Shown: one piece after another, positions 1 to 11,909 of the stretch
Numbering within the stretch: the stretch's first letter is position 1
Layout: every line of letters starts with the position of its first letter
Assembly (NCBI GenBank): GCA_001574975.1
Contig: KQ965757.1
Span: forward strand, 12,037-76,036
Length of the DNA: 64,000 nt
Source of the DNA: Gonapodya prolifera JEL478
Lineage: Eukaryota > Monoblepharomycota > Monoblepharidomycetes > Monoblepharidales > Gonapodyaceae
Direction of reading: 5' to 3'
Position numbers and translations under genes: made by a program
The notes under the pieces: model-generated
The model's input: only the letters and a program-made list of their open reading frames with translations
The model's database searches: none
Told to the model about the DNA's origin: nothing

Positions 1-1428
1 TTACTTTGTTGTGGTGGATGACCACTCCCTTCATTTGGTAGAGGTGAGTCAGATTTGAAGCTGCGCATGTTTTCTCTTTCAACCACATTGTTCATCCTTC
101 TCCTTCAGGACAAAGGAATGTGGACAATCCTTTGCCACACTTGGTCAGACCTTTGAGAATACAGTGTTGACACCATCAAGCACCAAATTATGTAGGAGAT
201 TGTGGACATGGATTGGATTCTGTGGTGAGTGACATTCTTTTGCAGCTGTACTAGTTGCAGCTGGTTATCTGCTCCCTCTAAATTGCAGTCATGGTCAACA
301 GCTGGACTGTAGACAAGTGCAACAAGTTGTTTTGGGGGTGACTGCCCACTGCGTCAACCTGGAATTCCAGCAGCACTGTCACATTGTGCTGGACTTTGTG
401 GACGTCACAGACATCCAGCACACTGGCAAGAACCTAGCCATTGTGATGTGGAATATCCTGGAGAAGTGGGGCATCCTCTTGAAGGTGAGTGAAGCTGCAA
501 TTTACGATTTCATTTGAAGGAACCCTAATAACTCCCCATCAACTTATTCAAACAGACCATTGCCATTGTATGCAACAGTGCCAGCACCAACATGTCCATG
601 ATCAGGATTCTGGAGGGACGATTGAAGGATGTGGATGTGTCCCTTTTCAGCAGGACAGTCTTGTACTTCAGGTGCTTCGGACACATTGGGAATCTTGCAG
701 GCAATGGTAGGTGTTTTGTGGAAGTGCGGGTGCCTAGGCATCTAACACTTGTTGATTTGGTTTGTTGCAGAGTTGTTCAGGGTTGTGGTCAAGTTGTTCT
801 GCAGCAGCATCCAGTGTCTTGCAACCCTCTGTGAGACATGCAGGGCAGAGTTGGTGCCTGTCCTCCACCCGATCCTGGATGTGGAATCCCACTGGAATTT
901 GGTAACAAAGATGCTGGAGCAGGCACTGGAACTTCAAGTTGCCATTGACATTTGGACTCAGGAGGACAATGGTTTTGGAGGACTGATTCCATAATTGAGT
1001 TGGATGCAGTCAAGAGAGGTGAGTCTGAATCCCCTGCAAACCTCCCAGGATTGCTAACTGTCTACTCCTTCTACAGCTTGTGGCTATTGCAAAGCCGTTG
1101 GAGGAGGTTGGTACCATAAAGTGTGGTACTGCCTACCCAACCCTTTTGCAGGTTGTCCACCTCCTCAACACCCTACTGGACCACTCTGAGGACCAAAAGG
1201 ATTGATACGCCACCCCAGATGACATTCTGAATGCAGACTTTGCAGTGAGTTTGCATTGGTCTCACATTGGTTTTATTGACCAATCCTTCTGTCCCCACTT
1301 CACTGGGACCTCATGCGGCGCAGTTGCCAGAATGCCCACAGCAAGATCAAGGAGTACTACAACATGAAAACTGGATTTATTCCATGACAATGGCCCTGGA
1401 CCAGCAGTTTGGACTGCGGTACTTTACT
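1..1428 (+). mobile_element. Decayed hAT transposon, 5' part (outer copy)
   Basis: Short exon-like stretches on the plus strand resemble hAT transposase in the proper order. About 317-483 reads like the catalytic-core region (FVDVTDIQHTGKNLAIV), parallel to the inner element at 2460-2550. About 555-710 reads TIAIVCNSASTN and then RCFGHIGNL. About 890-960 reads HWNLVTKMLEQALEL, the usual post-insertion segment. About 1080-1200 reads YPTLLQVVHLLNTLLDH. The stretches end at donor-like GTGAGT sites, so the ancestral gene was intron-rich. Stops and frame changes between and inside them show it is dead. The 5' terminus lies outside the window. It continues at 4146 after the inserted inner element. 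This is a plain DNA transposon (class II), and the assignment to hAT is secure although the exact family is not. Confidence 0.75.
1420..1427. repeat. Left target-site duplication of inner hAT
   Basis: TACTTTAC directly precedes the inner element, allowing for one extra T at 1428. Its partner TACTTCAC lies at 4146-4153. The copies differ at one position, consistent with limited divergence since insertion. Confidence 0.7.
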
Positions 1429-4145
1429 CAAGGCTCAGGACAAGTGAGTAAAAACTTGTGTACTTGCAAGTATTCTACTCGCGATTACAAGTTGAGTTGT
1501 AAAATATATTTTTGGGCAAGTGGTGAGTTGGATAGCTCAAAACTTGCAAGTATTACTTGCCAACTCATGGCTAATTGCCAACAACTGAATGGACCCTATC
1601 GATATTGATCATCATCCCCAACCCCCAGCCCCATCTGCGGATCATGCCCCACCTGTCGAGGAATGGATCGATTACTTCCAACCTGGGACTGGCAGGAGGA
1701 AGGATTCGTGGGTCTGGAGGGACCGCCATTGGTTGAAACAAGAGTGGGGAAACCGGAAGAGGGCAATATGCCTTCAAAAGGGCCACAATGGATGTAAAGG
1801 ACACAAGTGAGTTGTATTGACATTGACCATCTTTACATTTGAATCAGATATGATATGACTAACAACAACTCAACCTCCCAACATGCCTTCCACACCAAGA
1901 AATTCCATGCAGACACCATCCGGGACCCTGACATACTCAGAGATCTCTCTAAGACAAGCAATCCGGACTTGAATCAGCCCACACTCACGGAAATGAAGCA
2001 CAAGAGGGAAGCTCAGATGGTGAGTTTGTTATTGTCCCTTTTTCCCTCACATTAACCAAAAATTTTCAGTAGAGCTTCAATGGAGCTTCCTTTTGGGATG
2101 CCATGCTGGATTGGGTGGTTGCATCTGACCAACCCCTTTTGGAACCTTCAAACAAGTGGTTCCTCTGGATGATGGCAGTGGTCAACAAGGATCTTCTGCG
2201 GATTTTGCTGGATATGCTGTGCAATGATGCTCCAAAGGAGGTTGCAAGGGTGGATGAGCTTGTAAAAAAATTACTGGAGGTGAGTGTAGTCTTGACTTTG
2301 TTTCATGTCAAGCTTCTCGCATTGAACTCCCTGCACAGGATGATTGCTCCTGCCTGGCATGCACAACAGACATGTGGTGCTCAAGGGACCAGTGGCATAG
2401 CTTTGCTGCCATAACAGGCCACTTGATTGGCCGGGACTGGACTGTTTGGAAGGTCCTCCTTGATTTTGTCCACGTCAAGGGGCCGCACACAGGTCTAAAC
2501 ATTGCTGGATATGTTGCAGAGGTGTTCAGGAATCAAGGGGTTTTGTCTAAGGTGAGTGGAGAGTGTACTAGTGATTTCTGTGACGCAATTGCCCCACCTT
2601 TTTGGATCTAGCTGATGGCGTTTACCATGGATAACGCCTCCAACAATGACACAATGGTTTGGGCACTGAAGGACAAAGCAGACGTTCCAGAGGACTTCCA
2701 CCTGGTTGATTCACGGGTTAGGTGCTTTGCCCACATCCTCCACCTTGCTGTATGTGCTGGACTAGAGGAACTATGGCTGCCGGCCAATGACAACAATGTT
2801 GAAGATATTGAGGACGTTTTGGACAAGAGTTCGTTGAAGAAGGTGAGTGTATTTGAAAGTGGTTTATTAATATTGGGACTTGCTATAACTATGGAAACCA
2901 CTAGGTCTACGGTCTCATCTTCCAGGTCTGGCACTCCCCACAGCTGTCCACCCTCTATGCTGACCAATTTGCGGACATCTCGAAGGCAAGGGAGTTGGTT
3001 GCCCCAGTTGGGACAAGGTGGAGGTCCAACTTTGACGCGATCAACCGTTTCCTGGAGGACAGGATAGTGGTTGAGAAGCTGTTAGCTTCTGACCGTACTC
3101 TCCAGAACTGGAAGCTTCAGGACCACAAGTGGACCTATTTGGAGAGCCTTTGGACATTGCTTGAGGTGAGTATGAGTTTGGCTAAATATTCCCCTGGCCA
3201 TTTTTTCCCTTCAATCACCAATCCATCTGCAGCCATTGCCACGCGCTCTCAGCAGGGTTGAGAGCATGCAATACCCTACCCTCATGACAGTGGTCCCCCT
3301 CTTCAACTTGCTCATGGACAAATTAGAGGACAAGCAGGCTCTGGGGTCAGTGCGGGATGCCATCCTGGACGTACTGAGGAAGTACTACAGGAAAACGGAT
3401 GATTTGCAGATGTACTGGATCAATATTGGTAAGTTCTTGTCTGAGCAGATTGGGTCCTCTTACAATTGCAATGCTCTCCTAGTCCTCCACCCTGCGTACA
3501 AGCTCCAATGGATGCAGGACAGGGAATGGGAGGAGGTTTATGTCAAGCAGGCGGAGCGGATGCTCAGGAAGACATTTGATAAGTATTATGCACACGGAAA
3601 TCCTGCTCAGGTAGGGATTCACCCCGCTGTCAAGGACTAGGAGAGCTACCTGGAAGAGCCCAGGAGACCGAGGAAGACGGACCCCCTCATGTATTGGAAA
3701 GGGCAGGATGACCTTCCAGGGCTGCAGCGGATGGCACAGGACTACCTGGGAATCCCAGGTACAAGTGCAGAGGCGGAGCGTGTCTTTTTGGATGCAAGGA
3801 ATATCATCAGGGACAAAAGGTCATTGTTGGGAATGGAGATGATTAGAAATTTGATGTTATTAAAGAGATGGAAAAAAGAAATTCCATCTATCACATGTAA
3901 AAAACTATAATACGAATTTTAGCTGCTCTACGTTTGGTCTATGTGTAACAGGCAAGCTCGGTCGGGATCGGGTTCGGCACAATATATTATGAATATAACA
4001 TAGACCGAGTATACTTGCGAGTATACTTGCAAGTTGCAAGTATGCATCCCACTTTTTCCACGAGTGGCGAGTACACTACATCTTAATGCTGCGTGAGTAC
4101 GAGTTAGCATTAAAATGGCGAGTTACCCACTCGTCCAGGGCCTTG
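1429..4145 (+). mobile_element. Nested hAT element with terminal inverted repeats
   Basis: The left end reads CAAGGCTCAGGACAAGTGAG and the reverse complement of the right end reads CAAGGCCCTGGACGAGTGGG, an imperfect terminal inverted repeat that continues to about 23 bp (both sides then read TAA). Flanking 8-mers TACTTTAC (1420-1427) and TACTTCAC (4146-4153) differ at one base and fit the 8-bp target duplication of hAT elements. Both subterminal regions carry ACTTGCAAGTA and ACTCGC-like motifs in both orientations (about 1455-1560 and 4005-4110), as expected for transposase binding sites. The insertion splits the LRYFT codons of the outer hAT copy, so it is younger than that copy. The element is 2.7 kb, a normal size for an autonomous hAT. 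Confidence 0.85.
1589..3910 (+). CDS. hAT transposase of the inner element, about nine exons
   Basis: The product would cut and paste the element through an RNase H-like core. The first exons (1589-1810 and 1855-2017) hold a short N-terminal region. Catalytic landmarks follow: LACTTDMWCS near 2350-2380 with the first Asp, FTMDNASNND near 2620-2645 with the second Asp, CFAHILHLAV near 2730, VAPVGTRWRSN near 2998, and the C-terminal dimerisation region DYLGIPGTSAEAERVF at about 3740-3790 with the catalytic Glu. Exon ends match GTGAGT donors, for example at 2017, 2279, 2551, 2841 and 3164, and a GTAAGT...CTAG intron fits about 3430-3481. One in-frame TAG (3638-3640) interrupts the last exon; it is either a disabling stop or part of a 30-nt GT...AG unit (3611-3640). 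Otherwise coding is well preserved, so the element may have been active recently. Confidence 0.75.
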
Positions 4146-4153
4146 TACTTCAC
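4146..4153. repeat. Right target-site duplication of inner hAT
   Basis: TACTTCAC directly follows the right terminal repeat of the inner element and pairs with 1420-1427. The duplicated bases encode YFT of the outer transposase on both sides, which confirms the direction and site of the insertion. Confidence 0.7.
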
Positions 4154-4854
4154 AGACAAGGAGTGGCCAGAATGCCTTGTGGATCAATTAAAAACGAAGT
4201 GAGTGATTGGCTGCGGTCTATTGGCTTGAATTTCATTGATCTACACTGTTTTGATAGGATGTCCTTGATCTTCAACTCCTGGTACAAGTCTGACGGGGAC
4301 GCCTGAATGGACACCCAGTCCAGTGGGAATATGCCGCTCAAGAGAGCTGCCCCCAGCACTGCCTTCACCTCCTTGATATTCAAGAAGGCACGCGTGGATG
4401 GAAGGACTAGGACGGTGGAGAGGAATGAGTTGGACAAGTGAGTTATGGTTGGTTTGAAGTGCTCTAATTTTTACCATCCCCTCAACTTAGGTACGGGACC
4501 CTTGAGCGGGAGGACCAGGAGGTGGATCCGCTTGGATGGTGGCAGGCAAATGCAGTGCGGTTCCATGGGCTGTCATGCATGGCCCACGATTACCTGGGGA
4601 TTCCGGCCACATCTGTCACGTTTGAGCGGCTCTTTTCCGCGGCTGGAGACGTAATGGCGGTGCAGAGGAACCACTTGGCTGGGGACATGGCGCGGGCATT
4701 CATGTTGCTCTTGGACTGGTGGAGCTCAGACATCCCCGGGTACGATTCAGACTGTAACAGGAGACTTTAGTAGGTAGATAGCAATATTGTTAGGAAATAC
4801 ATTTGAATTACCGTAAATTACGTTTGGAGTGTTTTGGAACTTGTCGAATTTCGG

Positions 4855-5035
4855 GGTGAGGCTCGGGGGGTCCCAGGTTGGGGTCTAGACCCGACCCAAA
4901 CCCGGACAACCCAAACCCGAACCTGAACCCGAACTTCGGGTTTGGGTTTCGGGTCGGTAAAAATGAAGTCCTGTTGAACCGAGTTCGGGTCGGGCGGGTT
5001 TGGGTTTGGGTTCGGTTTGAGTAACACTACATGTA
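4855..5035. repeat. GC-rich inverted repeat of CCCGAACC-type units
   Basis: Repeats such as CCCAAACCCGAACC and CCCGAACTTCGGG alternate with their complements GGGTTTGGGTTTCGGG and GGTTTGGGTTTGGGTTCGG, so the stretch can fold on itself. A short related piece (GGTCGGGATCGGGTTCGG) also occurs at 3959-3976 in the inner element's 3' region. It most likely forms the 3' terminal region of the outer hAT copy. Confidence 0.6.
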
Positions 5036-5350
5036 GCCACTGGACAAGCAGCAGGAAGGAAAGTGATATTGGTTTCCCAACAAATAATTTCAGCAATAGA
5101 ACTAAAACTAATATTTGTACAATTTGGGTAGTTTCTCATGACTCTCCATTTGTGAAGGATTGAGAAGGTACAGGAAAGAAGATGTGATTTATTTAGTCTC
5201 ACAAAATTCGCATGCGATAGGCATTACATTCATAAATTCAAAACTATGTTGGAGCTCACAATGCAATACAAGTCAATGATGTCCTATGAGAATGCTGATA
5301 ACATGAAGGATGCAAGACTGGGATGGACCGTCACCACAATCATCTGTGTA
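5036..5350. other. Intergenic, 3' flank of the flippase gene
   Basis: About 315 bases of AT-richer sequence between the decayed transposon and the flippase stop codon. I see no gene. It probably holds the 3' UTR of the minus-strand flippase gene. Confidence 0.5.
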
Positions 5351-8300
5351 TTAACTTATACTTAACAGATCTCCTGTAGTCCTTGCCACACCACCAGTTT
5401 TGGCTCGGGCACCCAAACGTGCAGGAGGCGCTGACTTCAAGCGAGGAACCAATTGACGTTGTGCACCATCTTCACTGCGCTCGGGCTGCGAAGATGCTTT
5501 TGACGTCAGCGAAGACTCATTCTGATTCATTGAAGGGTCTTTCATTTTCTCAGAAGCGTGTCGTTTGTGACCTCGTTTGCGATGCCTCATTTGCTGAGAT
5601 TTTTCATTGGTTCCACCGTCTTCAGCAATTTCGCATTCCGAAATAATTTTCTTCAGAAGTGTAGGGGTACCCATGATAATCGCGGTGGTTCCTTTATCAT
5701 GTGCAAAAGAAAATCCACGATCATGCAGGTATCCTTCTTCAGTCCGCATATCTCTGATTTTCCGAGGAGTGGGGGTCAGTATTGATGGTGGAGACAGAGA
5801 CGTGCTTGTTTCATCAGAAGAGGGACTCCGATTATGATCAGATGAAGTCCTCTTGGAGGATTGCGAGACCCCTCCTGGAGGGGAGGGCGGTGGCATCTGT
5901 CTCCTGAGAAAATCAATGTCTAACGGTGTTCCAAGATGTTGGTTCCCAGATTCCTGAACTACTGCAACATCAAGATCCCACACAGATCGCTTTGTTCCGG
6001 AACGTGATACACCAGAAGCTAAATCCACAGACTTGCACATTTTTTGTAACTCTGCAACAATGTTGACATCCGTCGGCATGTAGTTTCGCAAAATGTACAG
6101 ATACATAACTCGAGGGAGCTGACAGAGGGCTGTACATATTGCAAAGGTGAGCCAAAATTTTAAAGAGCCATAACCAAGCTCATAGGCGCCATAGGTTTGA
6201 GTGTTTGGGTCGAGAGAAAAAATGCCTGCATACAAGTACACAATTCCAATGTGGAGAAGAAAGACACCATGGATGATATATGTCCTAGCGTAAAGTTTTC
6301 TATAATGTACGACGTAAGACAGACTGCATTGAACTCTTACCATGAATGACAGCCGTAGAGCATATAGGCATTTGCGTTCACAACAGCAGTAATTGCCACA
6401 CATGCACCAACGAGAAATCCATCTGCTACAAAACCTCGGGGGTCATCTGGGCCCTCATCGTACACATAGATCGGAACAAAAAAGACCACCACTGATTGAT
6501 AAAGGCCTTGAACACAATAGAGCAGGAATCGTCCATTGGTATAAACTTCGCCACGAACGCCGGAGCCATAAATCTGGGGAACAGCTAAAGCATAGATTGA
6601 ATCAATGTCTTTGTCAAAAATACCGATTGCAATTGGCGAGAGCGCAGTGAAGAGGGTTTGATAAAACATCCTGATGTAGAAATGCACGGAAATTCCAACG
6701 TAAGAGCAAATGTTCAGTTTTCTTCTTGTGTTCATTCATAACGCCAACTTACAAGTAAGTGTACTCGATATTAATCCCACTTGAATATGCACAGTATATT
6801 TGAAACCAAAAGGTCGGCAAAGTCCATATAATATTCTTTAAGGGAGGGAGATGTGAGAAAAGCTCCAAAAAGAAACTGCGACATGTATGCAGCTACCTTA
6901 AAGAAAAAGTTGAATATCATCTCCCCCGTTCTCCAATAGTTCCAGCGTCCATGAACAAGAAGCAACCGAGTGAGATATCTGAACTGAGCAATTGCATAAT
7001 CACTGGACATGGCTGCTTGAAGGCCTTCTTCTCCGGCAATTCCTACCCCTACTTGGGCAGCCTTGAAGAAAACAATAAAAAGCTGTCCCTGCCATAACTG
7101 TCTTCGATTACTTACTTGGATCATGGATACATCATTTGCGCCATCTCCAATTGCCAAGCACATCACACCTTTGCTATCTTTGACGAGTCGAACAACTTCT
7201 GCCTTTTGAAGTGGACTTACTCGGCAGCAAACTACCGCAGTACACCTGCAAGCCAACTCAAGTAACATTGCTTTGGTTTTGGGCTCGAGAGCATGCTTCA
7301 GTGCGTATCCATCAATAATAAGAGCTCGCTTTTGCGGAGGATCACATTGACTACCAGAGCGGCCGAACCAATTTCGAGCTGGTTTTGTAAAGTATGTCGC
7401 GAGAGCACTAGCGACTTGTTGGCGGATGGGCCTTGTTTCATTCTGAATTTCTTCAGCACCTGACCCGCTGGGTCCTCGAATCATAATCAATGTCATTTCT
7501 TTATCCAGCAAATTGCACGAAAACGCGATATTGATAGCAGTTTCCATTTTGTCGCCTGTAAGAACCCATATCTTGATACCAGCTTTTGAAAGTGTTGATA
7601 TTGTTTCTGGAACTCCTTCCTGGAGTTTATCTTCAATCGCAGTAGCTCCCAAAAGAATCAAGTTGTGTTCCAGCTACATCACGTCTGAAGCGTCACAACA
7701 TACGTCCATACAATGAAACAAGGATAAGACACACCTTCTCAGCAACACCGTCAACTTTAGATTCTCGGTCAATGATGGATGCGCTGGCTTCCTGATGTTC
7801 CCGCTCCCAGTCTTTATAGCCCTTTTCGGTCAATTCAACTGTTGCAAGGCAGAGGGTGCGCAGGCCCTCCTCAGCAAACGCATCCAGGTGCAAACTGGTA
7901 ACATCCGCGATTTCTTTTTGACCCGTGGCCATCCGTCCCATAACCACAGAGTCTGCACCCTTGCAAAATAAGGACAACACACCATCTGGTCGTCTGACAA
8001 CAACTGACATTCGTTTCCGCGTGGAGTTGAACTCAAGCACGGTAAGTACCTCGTATTGCTCTTGCTTGCCAAAAACGTCTAGTATCACCGTGTTCATTTT
8101 ACGACCAAGAAATGCGATGCCTAGATTCTAACAGGTCGATCGTCTGTCACCACTGTTTCGTAAAACATAACGGAGGCAATCCTACCCACCTTTGCAGCAT
8201 CGACCAAGGCCGCCTCATCAGGAGACTGTGCGCGATATCGCAATTCCCTCACGACTTTGACAGCTTGAGATGGCTTTGCCTTCTCATCCAGAGCCTTGAC

Positions 8301-11300
8301 TTTCGTATCTTCTGCTTCTTCTCCATCCTGCCCCGAAACAACTACAGAATGACAGACGGCAAGAACAGTGAAGAATTCTTTCACTCGTTTCGCTTGAACC
8401 ATCCATTCTTGGTTGCCAACAAAATTTTCGGAATATCCTCTCGCCAAAAGAGACAAAATCCTTTCGTCAGAAAAGGTGCCAAGAGCACCGGAAGCGTATG
8501 GTCGGGGTACGGGGGGGAAATGAACAGGCGGAGGTGATGCAGCAATAAAAGGCGCAGAAACAGTATGGTGAAATGTAACACTTCGTGCTGTTCCTGTGGA
8601 CGTAAGCCGCTCAGCAGTGACGCTTAAGCCACCATGCTCACCACCGCCTGAGGACAGCCTCTGCGATGTAATGCTCTTCGAACCGGTATCAGTACTTGTA
8701 ATAGAGAGAGCTGGAATCGCCCGTGGGGGCTGCAACGAAGTTGGAGATGACACGACGCTGCTGACCTCGAGTTTCTCATCCCTAGAAGTGCTCGTAGAAA
8801 ACCGCGGATCAACCCGGGGAAGAGACTCTACCGATGATGCAGGTGCTGAGCTTAACGGCACACTCTCTTCGTAAGAGACTGTGCCCGCTATGGAATTCGA
8901 CTGAGATACCCTAGGCGACTTTTTAACGCTGGCACCATCGGTTCCAAGGGTTCCGCCGGTAAAAGCGTATCCGTTAATAGAACATCTTTTGAAATCCATT
9001 ACGTTGCGTGTCAGTGTTCCCGTTTTATCACTAAAAATGTACTCAATCTGACCTGCAATTGAATAGAGTTACAGGATTTAGTCGACTAATGTGCTTTCCA
9101 GAGATTCCAAACTCACCCAGATCGTCCCCTAGATTCCAACTTTTCGGAGTACAACCAACGCTACTCTCCCCGTTGTCGTAGTACATTTCTCTGTCTTGGT
9201 GAATGAAGAACGCTTGGAAAGATTTCACAATCTCAACAGTGAGGTACAGAGGCATCGGCAAAATATTCTGAAATTGGATAAGACCATTTCTGGGTCACGC
9301 CTTGACGTTATCCCGTTGCTTCCAACCAATGAAAGAAAACTGCTCAGCTTACAGAAACGTCACGAACCCGTACCAGCCCCACGACGCACCGCCCGCATCC
9401 GGTACGACCCAATCCCACGAGACCCACGAACTCGTCTGCAAGAGCCCGATCGTACACCACAGACACATGAAAAGAATCAAGGCGAGGTTCACGGCGCTGG
9501 GTTTGAACGGAGGTGTGAGCAAGCATTTTCGTGAGAGAGGTGGGGTTTCGGGTCTGTACCACTCACATGTGTTGATTCATTCGAATCTCGACACGACTCC
9601 GCTTACTCCTCGTCGGGCCCGCGTTCAGGCGAACGCGAGTCTCCTCCCCGGTGAACAAGACAAGGCAAAGGACCCACTGGGTGTTTCGAACTGCACACCC
9701 GCGAAGCAACAGATTGGACATGGAAATGGGGAGGCGCGTCTCTTTAGGGGCAAGTGACGAGGTCCCGCCTTTAACGGGAGGTGAAGATACCGAAGTATGA
9801 GGAATGGTGGAGCCGGCTTTCTCAAGGGCCGATGTGTGGTGGGCGCCTGTTGCCCGAAGCCCGGGCACTTCAGGACTATTGCGAGCCGCGGGAATCAAAA
9901 GCTGGTCCCCTTTCATTGGTATCTCCTGCACCATGTCGGCCGGACCCGATGCGTTGCCCTTCCTCCTCAATATTCCATCGGTCGTCGCTCGTCGACCCAA
10001 CCGTCCAGCGACCATCGCCGAGTACCCCTCCGAAAGCGCAGGAAGGTCAACAATGTTGGGGCTTTCCAGTTGGGTCCCGGAGCCGTCGTTGTCCGGAAGA
10101 CCCGCCGCACTGTCGACCGCACCGGCGCTCTCCCCACTCGCCCCGCTCCCGCCTTCATTGTCGGTTTCTTCCGATTCGGAATCTTCCGGAAGCACACTCA
10201 GCTGACCCTGACTCGGATCTTGGCTTTGGCCGGTAGCGGACTGTCCAATCGCCGTTGCGGTCTCTTCGTCGCCGCACCAAACCATGGCGCCATTGAAGTT
10301 ATGCACGCTCTCGTTAGGCGGCTCGGTCTCGACCCAGAACTTGCACGTGCGGAGGGTCGACATCCCTCGTTCGTCCGGGCGAAGATGTGCCGTCTCGCCC
10401 ATACACCTTCGGATCTTTAGGTTGGTCTCGCCGTCCAGGTTCTTGGTTTCAACGTACACAACCCCGGACTCGTCTGATGAGGCCAGCGCGAGCACATCAC
10501 AGGGCACGTCTTCGTCCCCGCGAAGGAGGATGATGTCTCCAGGAAGAAGAGAGCGCCAGGAAGCTTGGAGGAAGTGCGGCGTGTCGAGGTTGGCGGGGGT
10601 CGGGGGGAGGAAGGCAAGCGTGGCTTTCCGCGAGCCCGGAGACGGCGAGGACGGAGGAGCTAGTCCGGGGATCTGGGGAAGTGAGATGTTGGTGGCGATT
10701 CGTCCGAGGTGGAAGGATGCCAACCTAACGGTGGTGGTTAAAATATGGGGCAAAAAAAAAAAAAAAAAAAAAGCCACGAAAAAGAGTTTTACACACCTGC
10801 TCCCCCGTTCCGATTGTCTTCCGCTATCTCGTGATCCCGAAGAAGCCGTCAGTTTCGTTGCCCAATTCCACACCATGGTGGCTGATCGGACAACAGCCCC
10901 AGCAACCAAGGTCGTCGACGTGACAGCTGTCGCGCGAAGCCTGGCGCCCCATCCAGTGTCCGAGTACTCTTCGACATTCACGTTCCGCCAGTTCCCGCCT
11001 TTGAGGGTGTAGACGAGCTTTCCGTTGAGCTGCGAGTCCGAGACATGTCGACGCCAGTCCTCGATCCCGTCCTTCACGGCGGTCAGGAATACGATGATGA
11101 TGAGAGGGAGGGCGGCCACGATAGGTTCTACAATAGGGAGAAGAATTGGTTTTCTGAGCTCCGGTGATCGCAAATGCCCAACGAACCGATTTGCTGAAAG
11201 TCGGGGAACAATTGGATGATGGTGATGGTGAGGAAAAAGAAGTTGGCGAGCCGGCGGAACCTGCAAGTTCAAAATTTCTTTTAGAGTCCACTTGAATCCA

Positions 11301-11596
11301 TCATCGACTCCAACGCAGAGTTGATCTCACTGCTCGAACAGGTTCTTGGGCAGGAAGGTCAGCAGCGAGTATTTGCTGGTCTTAACCTTGTTCGTCGTCC
11401 AGGACCTCAACGGATTCCCACGCGCGTCGACGAGATCCTTTGGCAGGGGCACGTTGACGTGAATGCGACGGGGACCGGACGATGTGTTTCCTTGCGCGTT
11501 GCCTGAGTGCCTTGCCTCGATGGACGCGATGGACGGGTCGCGTCTGAGATTGTGACTCGCGAGATGGTGTAGCGCAGATAGAAAGTCGACGGGCAT
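5351..11596 (-). CDS. P4-type ATPase, phospholipid flippase (Dnf/Drs2 family)
   Basis: The product would move phospholipids from the outer to the cytosolic leaflet of plasma membrane or endosomes, normally with a Cdc50-type partner. In order: start at 11596 ([12 protein letters not shown]); FLPKNLFEQ and [11 protein letters not shown], the first membrane segment; [19 protein letters not shown] and [16 protein letters not shown] of the actuator region (about 10550-10410); [14 protein letters not shown] (about 9700); then [14 protein letters not shown] with the phosphorylated Asp at 9027-9029. [13 protein letters not shown] lies in the nucleotide-binding domain, [18 protein letters not shown] near 7530, [13 protein letters not shown] near 7130, and several membrane segments down to [17 protein letters not shown] near 6080. 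All core catalytic motifs are present. At least a dozen introns; one (about 10730-10790) contains a poly-T/A run. The cytosolic loops carry long Ser/Gly-rich insertions (about 10280-9730 and 8930-8450), and the C-tail is long and charged. Confidence 0.93.
10750..10772. repeat. Homopolymer A run in a flippase intron
   Basis: About 20 consecutive A on the plus strand (T on the coding strand). It sits just upstream of a splice acceptor, where it serves as an extreme polypyrimidine tract. Length is likely variable between isolates and error-prone in sequencing. Confidence 0.7.
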
Positions 11597-11909
11597 CGCG
11601 GAGAGTGTGAGGAGCGAGAGGTGAAGTGTTGATTGGTAGGCAGAGTTTGTTGATTTGGGACTCAAACTAAGACATCCGAGACGCAAAGAGACAGCAGACA
11701 GAGAGATGACAAACGCGAGGGCGTGCGGAGTGTGCGTGATTCGGGGGGTACGTGGATGGCTGGAGTCGGAGTGGGGAGTGGGGAAGCGCGAGTATGACCA
11801 CAGCAGCTGTGCCACTAAATCTTGTGCGCCCCGCTATGTCGCCCCTTCTTCTGCCGTGCTCGTTTAAAATATAGATGCAGTAGCTACACGTGGTATCAGT
11901 CTAATCGAA
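11597..11909. promoter_or_regulatory. Promoter region of the flippase gene
   Basis: About 310 bases between the flippase start and the 3' end of the FPP synthase gene, both on the minus strand. It must hold the flippase 5' UTR and core promoter and the 3' UTR of the upstream gene. No specific element is recognised. Confidence 0.4.

Larger units (their letters stand above)
4146..5035 (+). mobile_element. Decayed hAT transposon, 3' part (outer copy)
   Basis: Reading resumes right after the inner element with YFTDKEWPECLVDQLKTK up to a GTGAGT donor at 4200. Degraded sequence follows. The last exon (about 4492-4770) keeps a clear hAT dimerisation domain: WWQANAVRFHGL, HDYLGIPATS, FERLFSAAGDV, then a stop at 4768-4770. 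Non-coding sequence beyond it holds a GC-rich inverted repeat rich in CCCGAACC and GGTTCGGG (about 4855-5030), like the subterminal and terminal regions of many hAT elements. The 3' end is placed near 5035 by this feature only; the other terminus is outside the window, so the inverted repeat cannot be paired here. Confidence 0.65.

Noticed and set aside
9781-11012. Several long plus-strand frames opposite the flippase
   Set aside because: They are shadows of the GC-rich coding strand of the P4-ATPase; the minus strand carries all the family motifs.
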